A DNA stretch of 64,000 nucleotides. Source: Clostridium ljungdahlii DSM 13528. Lineage in GTDB: Bacteria; Bacillota; Clostridia; Clostridiales; Clostridiaceae. The stretch lies in NCBI RefSeq assembly GCF_000143685.1, contig NC_014328.1, forward strand, positions 1,364,001 to 1,428,000, written 5' to 3'. Each line of letters begins with the position of its first letter. Positions within the stretch are counted from its first letter, which is position 1. A model generated the notes under the pieces. The model did no database searches and was not told the DNA's origin. It saw nothing but the letters and a program-made list of their open reading frames with translations. This document shows positions 7,840-17,076 of the stretch, one piece after another. The position numbers were made by a program, and so were the translations under genes.

Positions 7840-8400
7840 ATGAGAATAATTGCAGGTCTTGCCAGAGGAAGAAAATTAATGTCTCCTAATGGGTATAATA
7901 TTACGAGACCTACTTTAGATAGAGTTAAGGAAGCCATGTTTAATATAATTCAGAATAGAGTCTATGGTTCGAAAGTATTAGACGTATTTGCAGGTACAGG
8001 GAGCTTAGGACTTGAAGCTGCAAGCCGTGGCGCAGAAAAATGTTATTTAGTTGACAGAAGTAGTGACACTTTTTACTTTTTAGACAAAAATGTGGAGAAT
8101 TTAGGATTTTCTAATATATGTAAAACTATTAATAAGGATTCTTATGAAGCCTTACAGGAACTTTCAAGAAAAAATTTGATGTTCGACATAATATTTATTG
8201 ATCCACCTTATAAAAAGGATATGATTCCACCAGCTGTAGAGATAATTGAAAGTAAAAACCTACTGCAAAAAGATGGAATTATAGTTACTAAAATTGATAC
8301 CAGTGAAGAAATATATCAAGGAAATATTAATATAGTTTTAATGGATCATAGAAAATATGGAAAAACTACGGTATGCTTTTATAAATATAAGGAGGATTAA
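7840..8400 (+). CDS. rsmD: 16S rRNA (guanine(966)-N2)-methyltransferase RsmD
   Basis: SAM-dependent methyltransferase modifying G966 of 16S rRNA. It starts [13 protein letters not shown], has the SAM-binding loop [11 protein letters not shown] near 48-58 and the catalytic FIDPPYKK (about 119-126), the (N/D)PPY motif of N2-guanine methylases. The ATG at 7840 is preferred over an in-frame ATG 60 bases upstream because AGGAGG lies 6 nt before it. The 186-aa length fits. coaD follows after 5 bp, a conserved rsmD-coaD pair. Confidence 0.95.
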   Translation: MRIIAGLARGRKLMSPNGYNITRPTLDRVKEAMFNIIQNRVYGSKVLDVFAGTGSLGLEAASRGAEKCYLVDRSSDTFYFLDKNVENLGFSNICKTINKDSYEALQELSRKNLMFDIIFIDPPYKKDMIPPAVEIIESKNLLQKDGIIVTKIDTSEEIYQGNINIVLMDHRKYGKTTVCFYKYKED

Positions 8401-8405
8401 TTATT

Positions 8406-8900
8406 ATGAAGACTGCGGTATATCCCGGAAGTTTTGATCCAATAACCAATGGGCATTTAGACATAATAAATAGGGCATCTAAAGTATTTGATCATTTGAT
8501 AGTTGGAGTACTAATTAATCCTGAAAAACAGGGCCTATTTAATATTGAAGAAAGAGTAAAATTAATTCAAAAGGTAGTGAAAGATATACCTAATGTAAAA
8601 GTTGAAAGCTTTAGCGGTCTGTTAATAGATTTTATGAAAAAAAATGACATTCAAGTTATAGTAAAAGGACTGAGAGCAGTATCAGATTTTGAATATGAAT
8701 TTCAGATGTCTCTTATGAATAAAAAGCTAGATTCTGATAAAGAGACAGTATTTATGATGACTAGTGCCATGAATTCCTATTTGAGCTCATCCTCGGTAAA
8801 GCAAGTTGCTATGTTTGGGGGATGTATTAAAGGTTTAGTACCTGAAGAAATAAGGTTTGATATTATAAACAAGATTAATAGAGTTTATAAAAAGTGCTAA
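8406..8900 (+). CDS. coaD: Phosphopantetheine adenylyltransferase
   Basis: Adenylates 4'-phosphopantetheine with ATP to dephospho-CoA, the penultimate step of CoA synthesis. The nucleotidyltransferase motif [12 protein letters not shown] (5-16, T/HxGH type), the [14 protein letters not shown] region and SSSVKQVA (about 127-134) are all present. The 164-aa length is standard. An AGGAGG SD lies in the end of rsmD. Confidence 0.97.
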   Translation: MKTAVYPGSFDPITNGHLDIINRASKVFDHLIVGVLINPEKQGLFNIEERVKLIQKVVKDIPNVKVESFSGLLIDFMKKNDIQVIVKGLRAVSDFEYEFQMSLMNKKLDSDKETVFMMTSAMNSYLSSSSVKQVAMFGGCIKGLVPEEIRFDIINKINRVYKKC

Positions 8901-8921
8901 GGTATCTTAGGGGGAAAAATT

Positions 8922-9446
8922 ATGGATGCTATTAAATTAATAGAATATCTTGAAGAAATTATAAATACATCTGCAAAAGTTCCTATGACAGGGAAGGTTA
9001 TGGTGAATAAAAAGGAAATTTTAGATGTGCTTCAAAAAATAGTGGATTATCTTCCTAGCGAGCTTAAAAAGGCACAGTGGATAGTAAACGAAAAAGAGAG
9101 AATTTTAAGTGAAGCTGTACAAGAATCTGAAACTATGAAAAAAGAAAATTTGAGTTTGTTAAGACGTCAAATAGAAAACCATGATATTACCAAAGAAGCT
9201 AATATGAGGGCAGAAGAAATTATATCATCTGCGAAGAAAAACGCCAAGGCAATAAGACTAGGCGCTCGAGACTATGCAGATGAACTATTAAGCCAGTTGG
9301 ACAATGAATTATCAAGGAAAAATGATGAGATGCTAGCAACGCTGAAAGTAGAACTTCAAAAGATGTTAAATAATTTAGTAAACAGCATGGATCTAAAGAC
9401 TGAAGATATAAGAGCAAATATAAAAGAACTAAGAGACATGAAATAA
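8922..9446 (+). CDS. Coiled-coil protein downstream of coaD, function unknown
   Basis: 174-aa protein, predicted mostly helical: a short N-terminal segment with a VPMTGKVMVNKKEILD stretch, then a long charged region (about 60-170) rich in E, K, A, N and L that resembles ATP synthase subunit b/E stalks or DivIVA-type coiled coils. Homologues follow coaD in other clostridia and are sometimes labelled ATPase, but no nucleotide-binding motif is visible. Its last 18 bases overlap the end of convergent ylbJ. Confidence 0.75.
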   Translation: MDAIKLIEYLEEIINTSAKVPMTGKVMVNKKEILDVLQKIVDYLPSELKKAQWIVNEKERILSEAVQESETMKKENLSLLRRQIENHDITKEANMRAEEIISSAKKNAKAIRLGARDYADELLSQLDNELSRKNDEMLATLKVELQKMLNNLVNSMDLKTEDIRANIKELRDMK

Positions 9447-10604
9447 TTGCTTTAATTTATATAAAATCCAGGGAGTAATAAGCAAAATTATAGTAAGTAT
9501 AAACAAGTTATTAAAGTATGTAGTTATTTTATAATAAGGTAGAAAAGTTTCTTGCGATAATTTTAAAGAGAATAGGTTATAAAGTGATAAGCTAAATATG
9601 GAACATATTATTCCCTGTAGTATTTTTCTAAGAGAATATTTTTTTAAAGATATTTTAAATTTATAAGTAAAAGAGTACACTTGAGATATAATTGATAGTC
9701 CGCTGAAGGTGAATAAAAAACTTACTAGTATAATTTTTAAATTAAGGGAGGCAGTAGAAGATGATATTAAGCTGCATCCATTAGTCATTTCTATCATTCC
9801 AAGGAAGATTCCTTCCATTATGTTACCCGAAATATGAGTTATACGTGAAATGCTACTAATTAGTAAATTAAATAGAATATTATTTTTTAAAATACTATTT
9901 ACAACAGAAAATAATATGACAAATCCACCTATTGATATGCAGTTTTTTAAAGAATCTTCAATACTGTTTTTAAATACCTTTCCGATATTTTCACTTTCAT
10001 GAGAGTGATTTCTATAAGCAATAGGTTTGTAATATGTTTTTTTAGAAGGTATCAAAAAACTCATAACTATACAAGATAGCAAATTAGAAAGTAATAGTAT
10101 ATACCCTATAAAAGAGCTCTTTAGCATGGAAACTCCAACAGAACCTAGCATAAAGAGAGGACTTGCATTAGAAGCTATATTTAAAAGCCTCTCGCAGGTG
10201 AAAAGGTCTATTATTTTTTTTTCATAAAGTTGACAAGCATATTTTGCTCCAAGGGGATACCCACAAAGTGTGCTTATAATTAATACGAAGCTGCAGTTAG
10301 TTGGGAGTCTTAAGGGTTTGCACAGGGCTTTGCCTATTAATTTTGAATATATGTACACTCCATCACAAGAGAGTATTATGTTGGATACAACTAAAAATGA
10401 AAATAAAGATGGAAATACCTTGTAAAAAAATAATAGACTACCTGAAATTACCCCATCTATACATAGCTTTGGTGCAAGTATAATTTCAATTATAAAAATT
10501 GAACATACTATAGTTATAAGTAAATTTTTATCTTTTAGTAAAATAAAAAGAAGTATTAATATTGCAAATATTAATAGATAAAATAAAACTTCCAAGAATG
10601 TCAC
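9429..10604 (-). CDS. ylbJ: Sporulation integral membrane protein YlbJ
   Basis: 391-aa polytopic membrane protein with about eight hydrophobic segments; the LIISTLCGYPLGAKYACQLYE region is characteristic of YlbJ, related to nucleoside-transporter-like (Gate domain) proteins. In Bacillus ylbJ is a sigma-E gene needed for heat-resistant spores. It is 71 bp downstream of tmcAL on the minus strand and converges on the coaD operon, preserving the ylbH-coaD-ylbJ-ylbM neighbourhood of Bacillus in altered order. Confidence 0.9.
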   Translation of the reverse strand: MTFLEVLFYLLIFAILILLFILLKDKNLLITIVCSIFIIEIILAPKLCIDGVISGSLLFFYKVFPSLFSFLVVSNIILSCDGVYIYSKLIGKALCKPLRLPTNCSFVLIISTLCGYPLGAKYACQLYEKKIIDLFTCERLLNIASNASPLFMLGSVGVSMLKSSFIGYILLLSNLLSCIVMSFLIPSKKTYYKPIAYRNHSHESENIGKVFKNSIEDSLKNCISIGGFVILFSVVNSILKNNILFNLLISSISRITHISGNIMEGIFLGMIEMTNGCSLISSSTASLNLKIILVSFLFTFSGLSIISQVYSFTYKFKISLKKYSLRKILQGIICSIFSLSLYNLFSLKLSQETFLPYYKITTYFNNLFILTIILLITPWILYKLKQLFHVS

Positions 10605-10675
10605 CTACTTTTTAAAAAATTTATTGAATATAAACACAGTTTATTAAATTATATTTAAAAAGTAGGAAACTTATT

Positions 10676-11905
10676 CTAAATTTGATCTGCCATGATGGGA
10701 CTTTGAAGGTAATCATTGTTAAAAGGTATATTTTTGTTTAATAGACTATAGGCTTTTGTGCACTGTATGTCTAATTCAAGCATTTCACTTATTTTTTTTG
10801 GCATTTTTACGTAAATTGGAATAGAAGAGTTATTTTTCATTTCCTTAAGTACTTTTATACCGGTAGAATTAAATCCTAAGACTCTTCCATAGGGACATAT
10901 ATTTCTTCTCAATATTTCAGAATTTAAATTTTCAAATCCTAAAAAAAACTGGCATAATATTCTACTTATTCTGCTGTAAGTATATCTTTTGGTTTTAGAT
11001 TTAATTATTATATCGCTGTAGGAACAATTATTCTGTAGAGATTTGAGTATTCTATTTTCAATTCCTTCGGATATGTCAGGTAAATTTTTAATTTTATTTT
11101 CATATAGAAAGGATTTATATCTTAAATAGGGCACCATACAATCTTCGAAAATAAAGCCACATCCAGTAGATTGAACTTTCTTTAAAATAGAAAGTACATT
11201 TTCTGGAATATTAGAACTTAAGTCATTTATGTTCCCATTTAATTTTAAGAAATTACGTATAGATGATGCACTGGAAAAAGATTGCTCTATGTTTAAGCTA
11301 TTATATGAACTTCCAATTCTTTTTATTGATATGGGAGTAATATTGCTTTTTATTCTTATTAGGTTTTTTAAATATTCTATACCTAAAATATTGTTTGGAG
11401 ATTGAAGTATTTCATCTATATTGTACTTTGTAAGAGAACTTTTAGTATTTAATAGAAAATTATTTAAAGCACTATTTCGTGCAGAAGGATAGGACATACC
11501 CTGTGACATTTTTTCCTTTAAAAATAATTTAAATTGGGTAGGCTCTTCTGCAAGAATTTTTGCAATAGATTTCAGCAAGTTTATATTACTATATTCGCTT
11601 CCAAAACAAAGATTTTTTACTACACCCAAGTTTTCTAAGAGACTTACAGCACCATAGGCAAAAAATTCAGCAGAAGATAGACTGTAGATAACAGGAAGTT
11701 CAAATACCAGGTCTACTCCATTTAGAAGTGCCATTTTGGTTTTAGTCCATTTGTCAACTATAGATGGTGAACCTCTTTGCACGAAGTTACCACTCATAAC
11801 TGCTATTACAGCATCACATTTTGTAGCAGAACGAGCACTTTCAATATGATATTTATGTCCATTGTGAAAGGGATTATATTCAACTATTATTCCAGTTACG
11901 TTCAT
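10676..11905 (-). CDS. tmcAL: tRNA(Met) cytidine acetate ligase TmcAL
   Basis: Makes N4-acetylcytidine at the wobble position of elongator tRNA-Met from acetate and ATP through acetyl-adenylate. The N-terminal adenylate-forming motif GIIVEYNPFHNGHKYH (5-20) has the HxGH signature, followed by VMSGNFVQRG (about 36-45) and PSIVDKW. At 409 aa it matches YlbM of Bacillus. The SD GAAAGGAAA precedes the ATG on the minus strand. It is divergent from pta-ackA, whose product acetate is its substrate. Confidence 0.94.
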   Translation of the reverse strand: MNVTGIIVEYNPFHNGHKYHIESARSATKCDAVIAVMSGNFVQRGSPSIVDKWTKTKMALLNGVDLVFELPVIYSLSSAEFFAYGAVSLLENLGVVKNLCFGSEYSNINLLKSIAKILAEEPTQFKLFLKEKMSQGMSYPSARNSALNNFLLNTKSSLTKYNIDEILQSPNNILGIEYLKNLIRIKSNITPISIKRIGSSYNSLNIEQSFSSASSIRNFLKLNGNINDLSSNIPENVLSILKKVQSTGCGFIFEDCMVPYLRYKSFLYENKIKNLPDISEGIENRILKSLQNNCSYSDIIIKSKTKRYTYSRISRILCQFFLGFENLNSEILRRNICPYGRVLGFNSTGIKVLKEMKNNSSIPIYVKMPKKISEMLELDIQCTKAYSLLNKNIPFNNDYLQSPIMADQI

Positions 11906-12315
11906 AGAAATTTTCCTTTCTAAAATATTTTATTCCATGTCAAGAACTCTGTTTATTTCATTAAAGAACTATAAGTACAAAGTATAGGGCATTTGAAAAA
12001 ATAGGCTAGTATATTGATTGATTATTTATTTTAAAATGCCTAAGTGAAATATATACATATTATAACAATAAAATAAGTATTAGTGTAGGATTTTTAAATA
12101 GAGTATCTATTTTCAGATTAAATTTTTGCTTATTTGATTTACATTATATAATATTGAGTAAAGTATTGACTAGCAAAATTTTTTGATACTTTAATTTGTG
12201 AAATTTCTTATCAAAAGTTATATTTTTGAATGATTTTTATTGAAAAATACAACTAAAAAGGATTATAGTATAAGTGTGTGTAATTTTGTGTTAAATTTAA
12301 AGGGAGGAAATGAAC
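11906..12315. other. Divergent tmcAL / pta intergenic region
   Basis: About 400 bp, very AT-rich, without a credible frame. It holds the pta promoter near its right end (12240-12269). At 11937-11956 the minus strand reads a 20-nt word identical at 19 positions to the left edge of repeat copy C (16799-16818), and it contains TTGACAT, but no well-spaced -10 was found for tmcAL. Confidence 0.6.
12240..12269 (+). promoter_or_regulatory. Promoter for pta-ackA
   Basis: TTGAAA (12240-12245) and TATAGT (12264-12269) with an 18-bp spacer, 46 bp before the pta start codon. Strong central metabolism genes would be expected to have such a promoter. Confidence 0.55.
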
Positions 12316-13317
12316 ATGAAATTGATGGAAAAAATTTGGAGTAAGGCAAAGGAAGACAAAAAAAAGATTGTCTTAGCTGAAGGAGAAGAAGAAAGAACTC
12401 TTCAAGCTTGTGAAAAAATAATTAAAGAGGGTATTGCAAATTTAATCCTTGTAGGGAATGAAAAGGTAATAAAAGAAAAAGCGTCAAAATTAGGTGTAAG
12501 TTTAAATGGAGCAGAAATAGTAGATCCAGAGACTTCAGATAAACTAAAGGCATATGCAGATGCTTTTTATGAATTGAGAAAGAAGAAGGGAATAACGCCA
12601 GAAAAAGCGGATAAAATAGTAAGAGATCCAATATACTTTGCTACAATGATGGTTAAACTTGGAGATGCAGATGGATTGGTTTCAGGTGCGGTTCATACTA
12701 CAGGTGATCTTTTGAGACCAGGACTTCAAATAGTAAAGACAGCTCCAGGTACATCAGTAGTTTCCAGTACATTTATAATGGAAGTACCAAATTGTGAGTA
12801 TGGTGACAATGGTGTACTTCTATTTGCTGATTGTGCTGTAAATCCATGCCCAGATAGTGATCAATTGGCTTCAATTGCAATAAGTACAGCAGAAACTGCA
12901 AAGAACTTATGTGGAATGGATCCAAAAGTAGCAATGCTTTCATTTTCTACTAAGGGAAGTGCAAAACACGAATTAGTAGACAAAGTTAGAAATGCTGTAG
13001 AGATTGCAAAAAAAGCTAAACCAGATTTAAGTTTAGACGGAGAATTACAATTAGATGCCTCTATCGTAGAAAAGGTTGCAAGTTTAAAGGCTCCTGGAAG
13101 TGAAGTAGCAGGAAAAGCAAATGTACTTGTATTTCCAGATCTCCAAGCAGGAAATATAGGCTATAAACTCGTTCAAAGATTTGCAAAAGCAGATGCTATA
13201 GGACCTGTATGCCAAGGATTTGCAAAACCTATAAATGATTTGTCAAGAGGATGTAATTCTGATGATATAGTAAATGTAGTAGCTGTAACAGCAGTTCAAG
13301 CACAAGCTCAAAAGTAA
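12316..13317 (+). CDS. pta: Phosphate acetyltransferase
   Basis: Converts acetyl-CoA and phosphate to acetyl phosphate and CoA; with AckA it yields acetate and ATP, and in acetogens it is the main substrate-level ATP step. This is the short form (333 aa), with only the PTA_PTB catalytic domain; it has [11 protein letters not shown] near residue 18, [17 protein letters not shown] near 114-130 and the C-terminal [17 protein letters not shown]. The ATG at 12316 is chosen over the one at 12310, since GGGAGG (12302-12307) gives 8-nt spacing to the former and only 2 nt to the latter. ackA follows after 44 bp. Confidence 0.96.
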   Translation: MKLMEKIWSKAKEDKKKIVLAEGEEERTLQACEKIIKEGIANLILVGNEKVIKEKASKLGVSLNGAEIVDPETSDKLKAYADAFYELRKKKGITPEKADKIVRDPIYFATMMVKLGDADGLVSGAVHTTGDLLRPGLQIVKTAPGTSVVSSTFIMEVPNCEYGDNGVLLFADCAVNPCPDSDQLASIAISTAETAKNLCGMDPKVAMLSFSTKGSAKHELVDKVRNAVEIAKKAKPDLSLDGELQLDASIVEKVASLKAPGSEVAGKANVLVFPDLQAGNIGYKLVQRFAKADAIGPVCQGFAKPINDLSRGCNSDDIVNVVAVTAVQAQAQK

Positions 13318-13361
13318 TAACAAAAAGCATAAATGATTCATTTTTAGGAGGAATATTAAAC

Positions 13362-14558
13362 ATGAAAATATTAGTAGTAAACTGTGGAAGTTCATCTTTA
13401 AAATATCAACTTATTGATATGCAAGATGAAAGTGTTGTAGCAAAGGGTCTTGTAGAAAGAATAGGAATGGACGGTTCAATTTTAACACACAAAGTTAATG
13501 GAGAAAAGTTTGTTACAGAGCAAACAATGGAAGACCACAAAGTTGCTATACAATTAGTATTAAATGCTCTTGTAGATAAAAAACATGGTGTAATAAAAGA
13601 CATGTCAGAAATATCCGCTGTAGGACATAGAGTCTTGCACGGTGGAAAGAAATATGCAGCATCCATTCTTATTGACGAAAATGTAATGAAAGCAATAGAA
13701 GAATGTATCCCACTAGGACCACTACATAATCCAGCTAATATAATGGGAATAGATGCTTGTAAAAAATTAATGCCAAATACTCCAATGGTAGCAGTATTTG
13801 ATACAGCATTTCATCAGACAATGCCAGATTATGCTTATACTTATGCAATACCTTATGATATATCTGAAAAGTATGATATCAGAAAATATGGTTTTCATGG
13901 AACTTCTCATAGATTCGTTTCAATTGAAGCAGCTAAATTATTAAAGAAAGATCCAAAAGATCTTAAGTTAATAACTTGTCATTTAGGAAATGGAGCTAGC
14001 ATATGTGCAGTAAACCAAGGAAAAGCAGTAGATACAACGATGGGACTTACTCCTCTTGCAGGACTTGTAATGGGAACTAGATGCGGTGATATAGATCCAG
14101 CTATAGTACCATTTGTAATGAAAAGAACAGGCATGTCTGTAGATGAAGTGGATACCTTAATGAATAAAAAGTCAGGAATACTTGGAGTATCAGGAGTAAG
14201 CAGTGATTTTAGAGATGTAGAAGAAGCTGCAAATTCAGGAAATGATAGAGCAAAACTTGCATTAAATATGTATTATCACAAAGTTAAATCTTTCATAGGA
14301 GCTTATGTTGCAGTTTTAAATGGAGCAGATGCTATAATATTTACAGCAGGACTTGGAGAAAATTCAGCAACTAGCAGATCTGCTATATGTAATGGATTAA
14401 GCTATTTTGGAATTAAAATAGATGAAGAAAAGAATAAGAAAAGGGGAGAGGCACTAGAAATAAGCACACCTGATTCAAAGATAAAAGTATTAGTAATTCC
14501 TACAAATGAAGAACTTATGATAGCTAGGGATACAAAAGAAATAGTTGAAAATAAATAA
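13362..14558 (+). CDS. ackA: Acetate kinase
   Basis: Reversibly converts acetyl phosphate and ADP to acetate and ATP. It has the ASKHA fold signatures: [10 protein letters not shown] at 7-16, GHRVLHGG near 89-96, the KYGFHGTSH segment around 175-183 and [11 protein letters not shown] near 240. Length 398 aa is standard. AGGAGG lies 8-9 nt upstream of the ATG. The gene ends the pta operon; the next gene starts 63 bp downstream. Confidence 0.97.
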   Translation: MKILVVNCGSSSLKYQLIDMQDESVVAKGLVERIGMDGSILTHKVNGEKFVTEQTMEDHKVAIQLVLNALVDKKHGVIKDMSEISAVGHRVLHGGKKYAASILIDENVMKAIEECIPLGPLHNPANIMGIDACKKLMPNTPMVAVFDTAFHQTMPDYAYTYAIPYDISEKYDIRKYGFHGTSHRFVSIEAAKLLKKDPKDLKLITCHLGNGASICAVNQGKAVDTTMGLTPLAGLVMGTRCGDIDPAIVPFVMKRTGMSVDEVDTLMNKKSGILGVSGVSSDFRDVEEAANSGNDRAKLALNMYYHKVKSFIGAYVAVLNGADAIIFTAGLGENSATSRSAICNGLSYFGIKIDEEKNKKRGEALEISTPDSKIKVLVIPTNEELMIARDTKEIVENK

Positions 14559-14621
14559 GACTTGACTTTTAATGCTCATCTCTATATAATAGGTTGTGGC
14601 TAATATATAGAGGTGAGTGAT

Positions 14622-15125
14622 ATGAAATTAAATGTATCAGATTTACTAAGTGAAGAAGTTGTTACAAAGGACATAAATGTTACAGTAGAAGAAAAGGGAT
14701 TCTATGATGGAAGTGAATACATAAAGTTATTAGAGCCTCTAAAGTTTAGCGGAACTTTAAGTAAAGAAGGAGATATTCTTCTGTTGGAAGGAAGAATTAA
14801 TACTTTACTAGAGCTCACTTGTTCACGATGTCTAGGTAAATTCTCTTATGCTGTGAATGTTGCTATTACTGAAAAATTTACAAATAATAACAAGGAAAAT
14901 AAGGATGATGAAGCCATCTTTATAGATAGTAATATCATTGATATTACGGAAATAATAGAAAATAACATTATATTAATTTTACCAATTAAGAGGCTTTGCA
15001 GCGAGAATTGTAAGGGGTTATGCCAACAGTGCGGCACTAACTTAAATAATTCTAAATGTCAGTGCAAAAGCGATGATATTGATCCGAGATTGGCAAAGCT
15101 AAAAGATATGTTTTTCACTGATTAA
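14622..15125 (+). CDS. DUF177 (YceD) family protein
   Basis: 167-aa YceD-like protein that commonly precedes rpmF; linked to 23S rRNA accumulation in other bacteria. It shows paired cysteines: CSRC near 70, [13 protein letters not shown] near 131-142 and a CQC near 152, suggesting a metal site. ATG at 14622 is chosen because GAGGTGAG lies 4-5 nt before it; the in-frame GTG nine bases earlier lies inside that SD. It ends 13 bp before rpmF, so the two are co-transcribed. Confidence 0.88.
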   Translation: MKLNVSDLLSEEVVTKDINVTVEEKGFYDGSEYIKLLEPLKFSGTLSKEGDILLLEGRINTLLELTCSRCLGKFSYAVNVAITEKFTNNNKENKDDEAIFIDSNIIDITEIIENNIILILPIKRLCSENCKGLCQQCGTNLNNSKCQCKSDDIDPRLAKLKDMFFTD

Positions 15126-15138
15126 GGAGGTGTTTACT

Positions 15139-15324
15139 GTGGGAAATCCAGCCAGCAGAATATCAAAAGCAAAAAGAGACTCAAGAAGAGCACAGACTTT
15201 TAAATTAGGTTTACCAGGTTTAGTTGAGTGTCCTCAGTGCCATGAAATGAAACTTGCACATAGAGTTTGTAAGAATTGTGGATATTATAAAGGTAAGGAA
15301 ATCATTTCAACTGAAAATAAATAA
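15139..15324 (+). CDS. rpmF: 50S ribosomal protein L32
   Basis: 61-aa zinc-ribbon L32: [18 protein letters not shown] start, CPQC near 34-37 and CKNC near 47-50. Start is GTG at 15139, 8 nt after AAGGAGG; an earlier in-frame GTG at 15130 overlaps the SD. The start lacks the usual PKRR sequence but otherwise fits clostridial L32. It is closed by a strong terminator. Confidence 0.95.
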   Translation: MGNPASRISKAKRDSRRAQTFKLGLPGLVECPQCHEMKLAHRVCKNCGYYKGKEIISTENK

Positions 15325-15352
15325 AAGAAAGTCATTTGACTTTCTTTTTTTG
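15323..15352 (+). terminator. Rho-independent terminator after rpmF
   Basis: AAAGAAAGTCA pairs perfectly with TGACTTTCTTT around a 2-4 nt loop and is followed by a run of T (to 15351). Confidence 0.88.
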
Positions 15353-15380
15353 TTCATGGGGTCTATAAAAGTTAGATCAT

Positions 15381-15406
15381 ATTAAGTAACAAAATTAGGT
15401 AACAAA
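15381..15406 (+). promoter_or_regulatory. Tandem 13-bp direct repeat upstream of plsX
   Basis: ATTAAGTAACAAA (15381-15393) is followed immediately by ATTAGGTAACAAA (15394-15406), 12 of 13 identical. It lies 31 bp before the plsX start. It may be an operator for a lipid-synthesis regulator, but it does not match the FapR inverted-repeat consensus I know. Confidence 0.35.
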
Positions 15407-15436
15407 GGTCCAGATTATAGGATAGGATGTGAAAAT

Positions 15437-16450
15437 ATGATAATTGCTGTGGATGGTATGGGAGGAGATTTTGCACCTTGTGCTGTAGTGGAAGGTGTGG
15501 TAGAAGCAGTTAAAAAGCAAAACGTAAATATAATAATAACCGGCCAAAAAGAGCAAATTGAAAATGAATTAGCTAAATATAATTATCCTAAGGACAAAAT
15601 AGATATTTTAAGCACTAAAGAGGTTATAACTACAGGTGAATCCCCAGTTATGGCTTTAAGAAAAAAAAAGGACTCTAGCTTAGTTAAAGCACTTAATCTT
15701 GTAAAAGAAGGTAAAGCAGATGCTGTTATATCAGCAGGAAGCACAGGGGCGTTTATGGCAGGTTCCACTTTAATCGTAGGGCGAATTAGAGGGGTAGACA
15801 GAGTAGCATTAGCTCCTATAATGCCGGGAAAAAACGGAAATTTTATGGTAATAGATGCAGGAGCAAATGTTGACTGTAAGCCTCAGTATTTGCAGCAATT
15901 TTCTCTTATGGGCAAGATATATTTTGAGAGCATACTAAAGGTAAATAACCCATCTATAGGCCTTATAAATATAGGTGAAGAAGAAGAAAAGGGAAATGAA
16001 CTGGCTAAAAGTGCATATAAACTTTTGAAAAGCATGGATTTTAACTTTGTAGGAAATGTAGAACCAAGAGATGTTACTAATGGAGATGTGAACGTATTAG
16101 TTTGTGATGGAGTAGTAGGAAACACAGTTTTAAAGATGTATGAAGGTGTAGCGTTAAATTTATTTTCCATGTTAAGAGAAGAGGTTATGAAATCCTTTAG
16201 CAGTAAGCTAGCAGCTTTTATTTTAAAACCTGCTTTTAAAAGTTTAAAAGGTAAATTAGATTATACAGAATATGGTGGCTCTCCTTTTTTAGGATGTAAG
16301 GGTATATGTGTAAAGGCTCATGGAAGTTCTAATGGAAAAGCTTTTAAAAATGCAGTAATGCAAGCTATAAGCTGTTATGAAAATAATGTTGTTGGTAAAA
16401 TAAAATCTGAAATAGAAAAAATACATAATGTAGAAAGTAATAATATATAA
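15437..16450 (+). CDS. plsX: Phosphate acyltransferase PlsX
   Basis: Makes acyl-phosphate from acyl-ACP, the donor for PlsY in phospholipid synthesis. The 337-aa protein starts [13 protein letters not shown] (2-14), has [11 protein letters not shown] near 100-110, [10 protein letters not shown] near 142 and [19 protein letters not shown] near the C-terminus, all family hallmarks. In Bacillus fabD and fabG sit between plsX and acpP; here they are missing and acpP follows after 118 bp with its own promoter. Confidence 0.96.
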   Translation: MIIAVDGMGGDFAPCAVVEGVVEAVKKQNVNIIITGQKEQIENELAKYNYPKDKIDILSTKEVITTGESPVMALRKKKDSSLVKALNLVKEGKADAVISAGSTGAFMAGSTLIVGRIRGVDRVALAPIMPGKNGNFMVIDAGANVDCKPQYLQQFSLMGKIYFESILKVNNPSIGLINIGEEEEKGNELAKSAYKLLKSMDFNFVGNVEPRDVTNGDVNVLVCDGVVGNTVLKMYEGVALNLFSMLREEVMKSFSSKLAAFILKPAFKSLKGKLDYTEYGGSPFLGCKGICVKAHGSSNGKAFKNAVMQAISCYENNVVGKIKSEIEKIHNVESNNI

Positions 16451-16508
16451 AGTATATAATATAAATGTATTGATATAATATAAGTTAGTATAATAAATAT
16501 ATTTATTA

Positions 16509-16537
16509 TTGACGGTATATAACTTATGTAATATTAT
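16509..16537 (+). promoter_or_regulatory. Promoter for acpP
   Basis: TTGACG (16509-16514), 17-bp spacer, TATTAT (16532-16537), 31 bp before the acpP start. The match is close to consensus. Confidence 0.7.
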
Positions 16538-16568
16538 TTATGTATGAAAAATTTTTGGAGGCGAAATT

Positions 16569-16802
16569 ATGATTTTTGAAAAAATACAAAAAATAATATC
16601 TGAACAACTTGGAATTGGCTCTGATGAAATAAAAATGGAATCATCTTTTATTGACGATTTAGGTGCAGATTCCCTTGATATCGTTGAGTTAATAATGGCT
16701 CTTGAAACAGAGTTTGATATTGAAATACCAGACGAAGAAGCTGAAAAGGTAAAAACAGTGGGAGATGTAGTTGAGTACATAAAAGCTCATACTGAAGAAT
16801 AA
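16569..16802 (+). CDS. acpP: Acyl carrier protein
   Basis: 77-aa acidic ACP carrying growing acyl chains on phosphopantetheine. The attachment site is Ser35 within [22 protein letters not shown] lies 8 nt upstream of the ATG. It has its own promoter and is followed by repeat copy C and a terminator, so it may be expressed as a short transcript, with rnc 274 bp further on. Confidence 0.96.
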   Translation: MIFEKIQKIISEQLGIGSDEIKMESSFIDDLGADSLDIVELIMALETEFDIEIPDEEAEKVKTVGDVVEYIKAHTEE

Positions 16803-16938
16803 ACAGAGTTCTTGGCATCAGGTGGAGTTTTTAACTCCACCTGATGCTTAGAAATCGTTATCCAGGGACATAGCTGCTCTTTACTCACACTTGGATAAGT
16901 GGGAGTATTAGAGCAGGTAGTTACCGGATAAACAGAGT
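16799..16938 (+). repeat. Structured repeat copy C (downstream of acpP)
   Basis: Divergent third member of the family. Domain I: 21-nt arms (16809-16829 and 16833-16853) with a 3-nt loop, one T-T mismatch and one G-T pair. Domain II: TTATCC (16858-16863) with GGATAA (16926-16931), enclosing TAGCTGCTCT with AGAGCAGGTA (9 of 10 pairs) and an inner ACTC-CACTT / AAGTG-GAGT stem. The paired bases differ from copies A and B but pairing is kept. ATAAACAGAGT occurs at both edges (16799-16809 and 16928-16938), resembling a target duplication. Confidence 0.82.
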
Positions 16939-16944
16939 ATATGC

Positions 16945-16978
16945 TTAAAAGTCCCGTTAAATCGGGACTTTTAATTTA
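16945..16978 (+). terminator. Terminator between acpP and rnc
   Basis: TTAAAAGTCCCG (16945-16956) and CGGGACTTTTAA (16963-16974) pair perfectly around a 6-nt loop, then TTTAAAT. It ends the acpP transcript beyond repeat copy C. Confidence 0.82.
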
Positions 16979-17076
16979 AATCTTTGATTACAGTAATGAA
17001 TTTATTCTTGAGTTTGTTTTTTATATAGTTGGTCTATGGCAAACTGAAGAATAAACTTCAAAAGGAGAATTAGAAA

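Noticed and set aside
12166..12194. TTGACT as a second pta promoter
   Set aside because: At 17-bp spacing the -10 would be CTTTAA, a poor match.
15130..15141. Earlier GTG start for rpmF
   Set aside because: The GTG overlaps the AAGGAGG; the GTG at 15139 has normal spacing and gives a normal L32.
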